This document shows, piece by piece, positions 1 to 10,069 of a DNA stretch of 48,071 nt (its first letter is position 1; every line of letters begins with the position of its first letter). The stretch lies in NCBI GenBank assembly GCA_900404475.1, contig OUQQ01000077.1, forward strand, positions 1 to 48,071. Direction: 5' to 3'. The DNA comes from Spongospora subterranea. Lineage: Eukaryota > Endomyxa > Phytomyxea > Plasmodiophorida > Plasmodiophoridae. Below the pieces are notes generated by a model. That model was not told where the DNA came from. It saw only the letters and a list, made by a program, of their open reading frames with translations, and made no database searches. A program made the position numbers and the translations under genes.

Positions 1-64
1 CTTCAGATTGGATGACAGCTTCAGATTGGATGACAGCTTCAGATTGGATGACAGCTTCAGATTG
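1..64. repeat. 18-bp tandem repeat at the left edge
   Basis: About three and a half copies of an 18-bp unit (CTTCAGATTGGATGACAG) run from the first base to about 64. The array is cut by the window edge, so its true length is unknown. Because 18 is a multiple of 3 it reads as a repeated hexapeptide (MTASDW) in one frame, but nothing else supports a coding region here. Confidence 0.85.
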
Positions 65-2590
65 TCTTTTAGTCTGGTATGTAATGATAACTGACTTTCA
101 TGCTTTATTGGCCTTGCATGGGTTTTTTGATGCCCTGACCCTACGTGCTTGTCCTCGTGTGTACGCCTGGAGCTGCTCGTTCGATTTCCTTGTTATACTC
201 CCTGTTCCTTCTTTAAAAGACATGGATCTAATTCCACCGAAACATGATGTTGTGATATTGTGGAAGGAGGGAGAATCGGTGGAATTAGATCCGTGTATTA
301 AAGGGGGAAAAGAGATGACCATTGAAACTTACAATCACTAAATGACCAAAAGCAACCATATGAATATGTTTGCGGAATAAAATGGGATCGAACAAGTTTG
401 ACTATCTCAGAGTCCCCACAATATGAATTCGGTCAATCAGGGAATATTTTGGTGAGATCACGTCGACGTTGACATACTGCATTCACCGACGGTTCAAAAT
501 TTTGGAAGTCGCCGAAATACTAAAACACAGATAACAACAATCCGCAAAAACCAGAGATGAACCAATAGTACGTACAAGTGACCTAAACACGAGCCCTATC
601 CATAGTTGTCAAAGGACCACGTTGGGCTTGCGTATTCTACGTCGAGGTTGATCTTAACTCGATTTCGTGTCGTTGTAGGAATGTGATGAACGCGTTTGTT
701 AGCATTGTGGCGGTAGAGTAACTTGGGTTTGCGTTTTCATGGATTTCCAGATGCATTTGATGTTAAGGGACAAGACGGAGACAGAGACGATGTCGGAGCA
801 AATGCCAGAGGAGTTGATGAAGCGAGTTGAGGGGCGATTTTGTTATATATATTAATCAATGATATTTGACATGATTCTCGCCGTTCCCCAGCTCCCAATG
901 GTGTGGTTTGTTCCTGACAAGGGAGCAGCGATTGACATTGCCTCATGTTGGGTCCATTGTTTGTTGATGATAGAACCTGGTTGGTTATAGTATTGTTCTC
1001 TGTAAAACCCCTTGAGACGTTTCTCAAGTCCTTGCGTTGCGCCAAGAGTCTTTTTGCCGAATTTATCAAGAACCATGTTTTTTGTTTACTAACAAAAGCA
1101 CCTCGCCGCTAACCCCGTTCGTCAACTTTGGCCGCCTCTGCTCCGACCCTGTTGCTGTCTCCGATACGCCCATCAATGGCAATGATTCCCCAATCATTGC
1201 CGTGAATGGGTTAGTGATCGAGCAAAATTTTAATATCTTTGGGAAGGTCGTCAATGAGAAACTTGGCTAATTGTGGCTTCTCCGGAAGTTGTAGATTTAT
1301 TTGTGTTCCAGGTAAGTTTTTAGTTGCGATGGCCCAAGCGGCGGTTTTATATCGTTAGAGTTTGTCTATAATATGCTCCAAATACCAACCAGCGGAACAC
1401 AAAGTTGCAAACGCTCAAACTGTCGAGAAGACATCTGACTTTGATGAGAGTTTTTAGAATGTTGTGATGCTCAGACAAGAATGAACAATGGTTCTGTTGA
1501 GTATATAGCGGTATTTCAGTCGGGGTTTGATGTGGTGATGAGCAAGATGTCAAGTTATAAATTCTTGATGTACGTGCGGCTCCAAGAGAACATCCCAATA
1601 GGCTGCGTACAATCAATTATTATCATCAACCAGGCGTGAATTGATAAACTCTGAAGGGAGTGTGCAAAGTTTCGATGTCCACACACTCCACCCACAGTGG
1701 TCATTTTCACTTTCATTTTCAAAAAAAGAGAACAACCCAATCGGCTACGACAACCTTTGTTATACACGATGTACAATCCATCGGTGTTATCCCCCAGGTG
1801 TCAAGTGATAAATTGTTTGTGTGGGATTGAAAAGTTTTTGGATGTGAGCCACTTGGTCCTCGTTTTGGATATACGTAATCAACAAAATTTGTGAATATAT
1901 CGTGGAACCATTTGGGATAACGACATCAGGGAGCGCAGGAGTACTTGAGTCATCGAAACGATTTCATAACTGTTCGTTGAAACATCGTTGGAACATTATA
2001 TACAGCGCTGGAGCGCGCCGGAATATACATTTGTGTATTTGCGGAAGCCCCGTTGAGTTGCAAACTTCAAGTTTGATGCTGTTGTGTCGTGCATATAATC
2101 GCAAAACAATCTGATTGCTCGTACATGTTGGTGCTGAAGTCTGCGTAAATTCATCAGGGCACCCAAGATCGCCGTTTCGGCGTATCTACCGGGTCCAATG
2201 CAAAGATTTGGAAAGTGAAAGTTGGTTTATGTGGACAGATTTGGTCCAGTCACTGAGGTGACACTGGAGTGTACACTGTCTGACAGAGGAACGCGTGTCC
2301 TCGCAAATCACGTCGCGAATAGATCGAAGACTGAGTACGGTACCCGTATTTGTGCTCAATAATCAAGCGGTATGATGTCCTCAACCGTTTCCCGACACCT
2401 CGCGTATCGTCGTCGACGCTCCGCAAGGAGTGGACCATGTGGAATTGAGCGGGGTCAGAGATCTGCGCTCAACTCCATTCCGACGACCGCAGCGATTGAC
2501 GTCGATCGGGACTTCGTTTGTTGCACTTGTGGCAACAGATCGTGCCGCAAGGCGGTAGTGCACGGCAGGCCAGGCAAATCAGTGGGTCGG
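65..2590. other. No gene recognised
   Basis: Only short open frames on both strands, none resembling a protein family I know and none joining into a phase-consistent spliced model. The stretch may be intergenic or decayed repeat sequence. On the minus strand at about 2480-2585 a short open stretch carries a cluster of cysteines (C-x2-C, then CG-x3-CC-x2-C). It is noted under the neighbouring open frame. Confidence 0.5.
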
Positions 2591-2597
2591 GCTGTCA

Positions 2598-2975
2598 TCA
2601 ATTCTGTTTTAAAGTGTTGATGTTGACGATTGGTGCCTTGGGCACCCCGATGGATTTCGTTGCTGTCAGCTCGAATGCCTTATCTGTTCTGAACTTCGAT
2701 TTTCCAATCTGACGATCTGCGAAGGGGTATCTCAGAGACTGGCCCATAGGAGCGTATTGCAAACCCAGCATCACGGTTGCTAGCTGCCTTCGCCGCAGTT
2801 CGTCAGATTGAAAAAACGAAGGTCCTACCGCCTTGCAGCACTCCGCTGCCACCCTCAAATTTCTTTCTTCAGTTTGGGAAGGTGTCGATTGATCATCCAG
2901 TTTGATTTTGCCAGCGACTTTGAGCCAGTGATTTTCATACCTAGGTATGAAGCCGTAAATTAACTGAACTTCATT
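2598..2975 (-). other. Unrecognised open reading frame, possible exon or element remnant
   Basis: On the minus strand there are 125 codons open from an in-frame TAA at 2976-2978 to a TGA at 2598-2600, with no ATG near the start, so this would be an internal or terminal exon or a decayed gene. The translation is not low complexity. It contains stretches such as YENHWLKVAGKIKL, SDELRRRQLATVMLGLQYA and FRTDKAFELTATKS. A possible acceptor (CCTAG) lies near 2940. Just downstream on the same strand a short open stretch has a zinc-finger-like cysteine cluster. I do not recognise the family. It could be a fragment of a mobile-element polyprotein or chance, since open frames of this length are only slightly rarer than expected. 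Confidence 0.2.
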
Positions 2976-3686
2976 TTACTTCTCCAGTAAATTAAATCAC
3001 TTCTTCCGTAATTTGATGTTTTATGCAAATTGTCAACTGTTGGTGACAACTGTATCACTATATTTCGTGTTTTTTTGACAGCAAAGTTTGGTTAACGGTC
3101 TTGCAGCTGTTGGATTGTTTGATCAAGCAACCTGTTTTTAAAATTGGTTAAAATGGAGAATCTGATTAATTGAGTCACTCGTTATGTGGAGACCAGGATA
3201 AATTCAAAAAGCATTATGCACTGCATAAAATCAATATTGAGTGCCATTCCAAATATGTTGCTATTTTGTTAGGATGTCGACCATTGTGAAGAAGATAACA
3301 TTTTATCATGGTTATCAAATACACAAGGAAAAGAGCCGGAAGTGGCAGCAAATCTCTGCGAGATATGTTTAATTGACCGTGACGATATTCCAATACCCAT
3401 TTCTTTTTCCAAAACAAGAAACAGAGTTGGAGTGGTGCGGCGATTTCTTGAACCTATGATCCATGGCAGAGCAGCGATGGCTGTAGTAGTTGGCCCCATC
3501 GCTAGTTAATTAGACCCAGTTCGAATATCAATTTGATCTTCGCAACGGTTCACATGCACTCTGCGGGACGTGCACTGCGGTCGTTGCCAAATGCGAAGTC
3601 GACGCCCCTGCCCCAATTTATAACGATACAGGCAATACGCAGGCCGCACCTAGCACCCCACTCATGCCTCAACTCACCAATAAGGT

Positions 3687-3720
3687 TGATCCACCTGAGG
3701 ATTCATCCTCAGGTGGATCA
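3687..3720. repeat. 34-bp near-perfect palindrome upstream of the first Sec14-like gene
   Basis: Two perfect 16-bp inverted arms (TGATCCACCTGAGGAT and its complement) are separated by 2 nt. The palindrome lies 110 bp before the ATG at 3830. It could be a dimeric transcription-factor site or a cruciform-forming relic of a small element. Nothing else in the sequence decides between these. Confidence 0.8.
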
Positions 3721-3829
3721 CGGCACCCACGATAGGTTTCGGTGATTGAAACTCAACAGTAGAAACAGCAATTGATATCATAACGATATGGACATCTGCG
3801 TCGCAGCTTGTGTTTAGCTCGCGATCGTA

Positions 3830-5798
3830 ATGGAGTTTTCCCGACTCCTCTTCTGTGCTGCTGTATTATCGTTGTTGAGGATTGCCCACTCAGCTTCCAC
3901 AGATGAAGTTGATAACCTCCCTGAGTATATGTCTGGTCTTGACCACCGTGATGAATTGGCACAAGTTCTCGCGAATTTGAGGTTGATTCAAGACGATGAC
4001 AAGCAGATGTCTGAGCACGTAGAGGAAAACGAAAAAATGGTCCCAAACGGACGCGCAATTGGTTCGATCAAAGTGGAACTTGCCGATATGATCAACGTGA
4101 GTCGCAATCGGGAAACCAGTTTGGTTCTAAGCGCTAATACTTTTTTTGTTCTGAACTAGAATCCTCTTGTGGTCTATCGGTTCCTGTATGACAACCATTT
4201 TGATGTCAATGCAGCGTTGAAGGCACTCCGATCAAATCTCGCCTGGCGTACCGCATGGAATTATCATGAGATAGTTAATGAAGTTAACACGATCGTTGAA
4301 GCCCATCCAGTAGCGCCATATGAATATTTCCCTTCTGCGGGGAAGGTCCTTCCTGTTATCCCACAAAAGTACTGGTCCCAATTCACGATTTTGCCGGTTA
4401 TAAATGTCCTCACCATAAATTTCAGGCTTTTTCTTGAACATCCTGGGAATGGTGGGAATATCGTGTCGTTCATTAGCTGTTCGAAAGACTACCAACCGCA
4501 CCATGTTCTGGACCTGAACCAGTTGATCGTGTTCCAGGTGTATATGCTAGCGTATCAGGTGATCATCGATATGTCCATTAACAGAAATCTGCCGCCGTCC
4601 TAATCTGTTCCCAACCTTTAAGGTTCAACACATTGATGCGGCACACGTCGCGTCGAGATCGAATCCCGGCGCTGATTTGCAATCGACACTACAGTTTGCA
4701 TTAGTCGTCGACCCGCCCAACCTCAACCTCAACCTTCTGTGGTTCATGGCTCCGGTTTTGACTATGGCTAAGAGGAATTTTATCGGATACTTGGTGGATA
4801 TGCATGGTTTAGAACGACGAATTGCTTGTTTATTTTGTTTCGCCGTCGCTAGGCCAAAATTGTTTTAAATATCAAATCACCTGGTATGACATATTCAGTG
4901 AATGGCGCCTTCAAACTGGTGAAAGCTGAGAAATTGGCCAACAAGGTACGGTGCTGACTCGACAGTTGTGTGCTCCCTTCTGGGTTGTCATCACCGGTTT
5001 TCGCCCTGACAGGTGGTGCTGTCGAGTTTAGAACAGGATAAGTCCGAATTCTGGAAGAAATGGATTGGAGAAGCGAACTATGACGCCATCAGTTCGCGAA
5101 CGCCGTTCGATATATCGATAATAACGTTGGAGATTACGGAATCTCTGGCTAATACCAGAAATGCAGAATTAACAGCGTCCGGTGAGCTGCTTTCAAAACA
5201 ACTTATTGATAATTTGAACAAAATCGCTGAATTGATCGATGCCGCAAGTTCGATCAAAGCCGCTGATTTGATTAAAGCCGTTGAGTTCATCAAAGCCGGT
5301 GATTTGATTCCAGCCACTGAGTTGATCAAGGCCGCTAATTTCATCAAAGTCGATGATTTAATCAAAGCCGCTGATTTGATCAAAGCCGACAATCTGATCA
5401 AGACCTTTGATTTAATCAATTCCGCTGCGGCAGTTACTTTTGAAGATTTAGAGACAGTCCTTCGCATAATCAGAAGCAGTGTTAAGACCTCCGCCATGGT
5501 TGAATTCCTTGATGCAGCTAAAGCGATCACTGCCAAAGAGTTTCTGACCATCGCCAGGTCCATTGACAAGACCGTGTTTTTAAATGGGGAACAATCAACA
5601 AATCTTCGAATCAAGTATTGGAAACAGCTACCCAAAGACACGGTTATCAAAATGTTCCATAAGTTACCCAATGTCACTGGTGTTCTCAATCTCATCAACA
5701 AATTCGTTTTGATTTTGGAGGATGATAAGTGGGACGAACAATCGTGGAGCGACTCCATTAAAAAAGTCTCACCTTCTGCCCCAATCCAAAAAAACTAA
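3830..5798 (+). CDS. Secreted Sec14/CRAL-TRIO-like protein with C-terminal hexapeptide repeats (copy A)
   Basis: Six exons: 3830-4096, 4160-4368, 4426-4558, 4623-4793, 4853-4945 and 5013-5798, all GT-AG and in phase, 552 residues. An N-terminal signal peptide (basic start, hydrophobic core, ending near AHSAS) is followed by about 65 charged residues. The CRAL-TRIO N region starts near residue 90 (VYRFLYDNHFDVNAALKALR). A lipid-binding fold follows to about residue 320: LFLEHPGNGGNIV, LVVDPPNLNLNLLWF, then the APxxFxxxxxLVKP-like stretch IKSPGMTYSVNGAFKLVK and FWKKWIGEANYD. Sec14 proteins bind and exchange phospholipids or other lipids and are normally cytosolic, so a signal peptide is odd. 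The last third has about ten hexads (IKAxDL) and then a region shared with the copy at 12243. No HDEL-like tail, so export is inferred. The gene model is firm; the family call rests on pattern, not a search. Confidence 0.72.
5235..5432 (+). repeat. 18-bp coding repeat (hexapeptide IKAxDL array)
   Basis: Within the last exon of copy A, about ten consecutive 18-bp units encode variants of I-K-A-x-D/E-L/F (IKAADL, IKAVEF, IKAGDL, IPATEL, IKAANF, IKVDDL and so on), roughly residues 366-431. The units have diverged at silent and replacement sites, so the array is not a very recent slippage product. The paralogue at 12243-13981 has only two LIKA units at the same place, so the array expanded in A or contracted in the other copy. 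Confidence 0.85.
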
Positions 5799-6897
5799 TA
5801 CAATCGATTTTTACACATCAGTCAACTTCACTCTTTGCACGTTTGAGTCATTGGATTTGGTCTAGCTACAAGACCGGCGGGAATGGGATTGTTTCGGCAT
5901 TGCAGCCACTAGGCCGACATGCGTTGTTTTGTGCCATGTCTTCTTGGCTCAGGTCAGAATGGGTTTGTTCCTCGCACAGCTGCCATATTGTGGAATATCG
6001 ATTGTGGGAACACGCTAACCTCTCAACTGATCAACATTAAGCAAACATCGTCACTCAATCAAAAGAATTCTGTGCCAAGTCAATTGGTAGCAGATTCGCG
6101 TATGGGTCGGGGGGTTGTCATGAATTCACAGGTCGTTCATAGGCCCAAACGCCTCTTCGCCGAAATTGCATCACAAATCCATCTGGTCAGATAGTGTTGC
6201 GGTTGGTATGGGAACGCTGCTGAGGACCGTAAATTTTGTCAATCAATGGCTCCGATAAACAATGTGTTATGAATCCTGTCCAAACCAAACTTGCTTGGGC
6301 AATTGAAACGGACACATCCAACATGAATAATCGCGATTATCAGATGGATTTTCAAGAAAAAGATCTGTTCACGAGAGCAATACAAGTTTATGACAACAGC
6401 AATAGCAATTACTCTGTCTGACTCTTCAGATTCCCGTAATTCGGTCAATAATATGTCGAACTTGCCATTCTCAGGTCAGAATCGTAATTGACGCCATCAG
6501 AAGACACGAACCCCGTTCCGAAAAATTTAAAAAATAATTCCCTTTTTGGCGGTGTTTCAGTGTCCATCAGCCTCTCCTCAAAATCGGCAATTTGAAAACG
6601 ATCCCCCAATAATTTAATCCACGTTTTTGTCGATGCAACCATCTTTTCAAACTGAATCTAGTATGGCAGCCGATTCAGTCTGATCAGACAGATTGCGAAT
6701 CTGATTTCGTGGTCCTAACACTGACGAAAAGCAAATGGTGACAAAGGTTACGGCAGAAATGAATGATGGGTACGGGATGGATGAGCAAGTACCAATCATG
6801 CTCATACTGGAGTCGAGGCGAGGGGACCGAGTATTTCACGACAACTCAATCACAAACCGGATTCCAAGTAGCCATAAAGTGAGACTGTCAAATGATT
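5799..6897. other. No gene recognised
   Basis: This gap follows copy A. Only short open frames occur, none conserved to my eye, and no splice-consistent model could be built. No clear AATAAA polyadenylation signal follows the stop at 5798. Confidence 0.5.
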
Positions 6898-7268
6898 TGA
6901 CATTGATTGTCGAATCATCTGACTTCGTGTTAGTCTCCTAATACACAGTCGTTTTGTTGTCTACTGCGTTTGCTTAAATTCGTCTTCCATCCTTCCGTTC
7001 GGCGAGTTCATCAACTTTGATCTGACAATTCGGAAACGAACAAGCGCACCAAAGCAGCAGCATCATGACGGTGTTGATTCTAGGGGTGATGGGTGGCGAC
7101 ATTATATTGTTGCTTTTGTGCGCTTGTTCGTTTCCGAATTTTCGAATCAAAGTTGATGAACTCGCCGAACGAAAGGATGGAAGACGAATTTAGGCAAACG
7201 CAGTAGACAGCATACGACTGTGTATTAGGAGACTAATACGAAGTCAGAAGATCCGACAATCAATGTCG
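6898..7268. mobile_element. Foldback (long inverted repeat) element
   Basis: The left arm, 6898-7068, is the inverted complement of the right arm, 7100-7268, with only scattered mismatches and one or two small indels, around a spacer of about 31 nt. Matching blocks include TAGTCTCCTAATACACAGTCG, whose complement lies near 7215-7235, and AATTCGGAAACGAACAAGCGCAC, whose complement lies near 7117-7140. No open frame fills the element, so it would be non-autonomous (MITE or foldback type). I see no clear target-site duplication. A transcript crossing it would form a long hairpin. Confidence 0.8.
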
Positions 7269-7627
7269 AAGTCTAAGGTCCAGGCCGCAAAGATGACTCA
7301 CAGAGGCGGGAGTCATATTTGTTAGGAACTGACCCAAAAGGTACTTTGATGGCTGAAGGCCATCATTCTCGGGTCCTTATATACCTAAGACTTTCGGATC
7401 ATGACAATATTGCCGGTGATCATGAATCGATATCATGACCATATAGGATTGTGGTCGGAATAAACGTTGGAATAAATTCGTGGTTGGGGAATTTCCCGGA
7501 ATCGTCATAATTTTTTCAAACTTGAATAAGGTGCCCTCGGTTGAAATTGAATTTTAAGATATGAGGCAATGACCTTTTGCCATCAATGTCACTGACCCAA
7601 TGAGACCCGTCTGCCCTTAAGCGCTAC

Positions 7628-7762
7628 AAACGAATCATCTTGTCCATTGTAATCTCTCAAACGAATCATCTTGTCCATTGTAATTCCTCAAACGAATCAT
7701 CTTGTCCATTGTAATTCCTCAAACGAATCATCTTGTCCATTGTAATTCCTTAAACGAATTTT
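7628..7762. repeat. 31-bp tandem repeat, four copies plus a partial
   Basis: The unit beginning AAACGAATCATCTTGTCCAT recurs at 7628, 7659, 7690 and 7721, with a truncated fifth start at 7752. Copies are nearly identical. The period is not a multiple of 3 and no gene spans it, so it looks like a small minisatellite. Confidence 0.9.
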
Positions 7763-7855
7763 CCAAGAATCAGATTGCATCTTCATACGAGTTGTGAATT
7801 TACTGTCTCTGCTCGCTGGCGAACTTAATTTTAGTTGGCCAGTGAACTGCTCCCA

Positions 7856-8125
7856 TGTTTTGAGTTGGGTCTGACGACATGGATATAATGAATGTGGGAG
7901 AGTGAGCTGCCTGGCAGTGAACTCGAAACTCGGGATAGGCAATGTAATCGTGTGGTGGCAGGTCCCATATGGTGTGGTCATTAGGACAGATTATGTTGCT
8001 GAATCCAGCTGGTCTAATTGGTTCCTTCATTGGAAACCCAAGCTACTTGTAGCGGCGAGTACACAGGATTACCCGACCCATAAGAACCCCCGAACATTTG
8101 TATACCATTCCATACCATACCATAT
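7856..8125 (+). mobile_element. Short non-autonomous element, copy 1 (degenerate)
   Basis: This stretch is similar, in the opposite orientation, to the insertion at 10419-10794 that interrupts the Sec14-like pseudogene. Shared blocks include GTGTGGTCATTAGGACAG (7973-7990), GTTGCTGA, CAGCTGGTCTAAT and CAAGCTACTTGTAGCGG (about 8040-8056). Similarity fades towards the left end, so the left boundary is approximate. No coding capacity is visible. Confidence 0.6.
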
Positions 8126-8742
8126 ATGTTTTGAGGATTCATGCAATTGAAAAATTGTTCCCGGCGAACAGTATCATCATGGTTCGTGTTTGACTGACAG
8201 CATTGCTCACTGAACAGGCTTGAGGTTAAGACTCAAGGTACGTGAGTTGGAGATAAGAACGAAGGCAACGGTTGGAGTGCGAACCTATATAAGCGAGAAC
8301 AAGGTCTGCGAGTTTAAGAAAATGATCGGAATGACGAGCTGTTTCAAATGCGAGTCGGCCGGCAGTCCATGGTTTTGGAACATTTCTGTTAAAGCGCTCT
8401 TGGTGAAACCTCCTGACTGCAATGTCTGATTGTGTCAAGGGACGGAGACTGCCCTTGACACTTGAACTATTTGCACCGCTAAAATCCTGCTAAAATCTCC
8501 AAATACTAAGATTGCGTTTGTGTTAGAGTTTCTGACCTTGTAAAAGGCGATATTATTCTATGATGCCCATATTGCAATGCTCATTCTGTGACACACCAAG
8601 GAACCGCGAGTGGCGCAGAGATCTCTCGAATCTACATCACCCACTGCTGAGCTGTGCGATTACTGATGACTGTGCTAGTTGAATACCCTATCTCCAGTGG
8701 TAGAATTCCTTTCCTAAGGACTGAGGTTCCCTGTCGGTTCGA
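8126..8742. other. No gene recognised
   Basis: Only short, unrecognised open frames between the degenerate element and the GAGTCGACT-rich repeat. No RNA gene was recognised. Confidence 0.5.
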
Positions 8743-9070
8743 CCAAGACGTGGCAACGACTTGAGTTGACTCAACTCCAATTTCGACTCAACTCTCTTGC
8801 TGAGTCGACTTGGAGTCGTTATAGAGTCGACTTGAGTTGGTTTGAGTCGACTCGGAATCGTTTGGACTGGTGGAGTCGACCGGATTTGTCCCACGAGATG
8901 ATTGTGTCACAGCAATATGTGAATTGAAATCCTGGCTCAAACTTTTCAAATAAAATGTTCAAATAAGGAGCATTCGTTATTGGCCACTCCCCACTGAGTC
9001 GACTCATCGCAACTTGGAGCCGACTTAGCTCGACTCGACTCAACTCAACTCAAATGCTGCGGAGTCGACT
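8743..9070. repeat. Degenerate GAGTCGACT-rich repeat
   Basis: A patch dominated by imperfect copies of GAGTCGACT, TTGAGT and ACTCAACTC motifs on both strands, interspersed with unrelated sequence. The motif recurs around 9180-9300 and in the duplicated copy downstream. It looks like a decayed satellite or tandem simple repeat rather than a gene. Confidence 0.6.
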
Positions 9071-10044
9071 CCGAGCCATTATGCCAATTGGCGGGGTGTT
9101 ACAGCAGCGACATTTATTACAGCGACGAACTAGAACTGCGCACGCTGCGGGCATATTGATGGCCACTGTCACAGTCATCTAAGTCGACTCGGATGTTTGA
9201 GCCTTCTCTTTGCAACTTGGAGTCGATTCAAACATTCTGCTGAGTGGGTTCCGAGTGGTTCAAGATTGTTCTGAGTCGACTTCGAGTCGAAGTATCGACT
9301 TGACAGCGCTAGCTCGCACATCGCAACCAGCCATCGACGTGGGAAAACTGCGTGGAACTGTACTGGAGAGCTCAACGCTCCACAGTTGCGGATTTCGCAC
9401 CGGGTCCTGGGCCCCTATGTATACCATTTCCCTATTGGCATTGAGCATATTTTTACTCTCAGCCTCTGTCCAGTTCCTCATTGAATGGCGTTTTGTCAAT
9501 CCCTTTTCTATGCCGTTGCATANACTCATCGCAACTTGGAGCCGACTTAGCTCGACTCGACTCAACTCAACTCAAATGCTGCGGAGTCGACTCCGAGCCA
9601 TTATGCCAATTGGCGGGGTGTTACAGCAGCGACATTTATTACAGCGACGAACTAGAACTGCGCACGCTGCGGGCATATTGATGGCCACTGTCACAGTCAT
9701 CTAAGTCGACTCGGATGTTTGAGCCTTCTCTTTGCAACTTGGAGTCGATTCAAACATTCTGCTGAGTGGGTTCCGAGTGGTTCAAGATTGTTCTGAGTCG
9801 ACTTCGAGTCGAAGTATCGACTTGACAGCGCTAGCTCGCACATCGCAACCAGCCATCAACGTGGGAAAACTGCGTGGAACTGTACTGGGGAGCTCAACGC
9901 TCCACAGTTGCGGATTTCGCACCGGGTCCTGGGCCCCTATGTATACCATTTCCCTATTGGCATTGAGCATATTTTTACTCTCAGCCTCTGTCCAGTTCCT
10001 CATTGAATGGCGTTTTGTCAATCCCTTTTCTATGCCGTTGCATA
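9001..10044. repeat. 522-bp direct tandem duplication with an N at the junction
   Basis: Bases 9001-9522 and 9523-10044 are two copies of the same sequence at a period of exactly 522. I see two substitutions (9336 G against 9858 A; 9368 A against 9890 G). The only ambiguous base in the window, the N at 9523, sits exactly at the junction. This is the pattern left when two overlapping contig ends, or two haplotypes, are joined without being merged, so the duplication may be an assembly artefact. Open frames inside it are not convincing genes. Confidence 0.9.
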
Positions 10045-10069
10045 AACTCTGTTGGTGATTGCCAATTCA

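Noticed and set aside
5078..5758. 226-codon open frame antisense to the repeat exon of copy A
   Set aside because: It mirrors the IKAxDL coding repeat, and the sense strand has the family similarity and the spliced model.
9210..9704. 164-codon frame with a hydrophobic stretch
   Set aside because: Falls in the duplicated repeat region, crosses the N, and the second copy ends differently; no family features.
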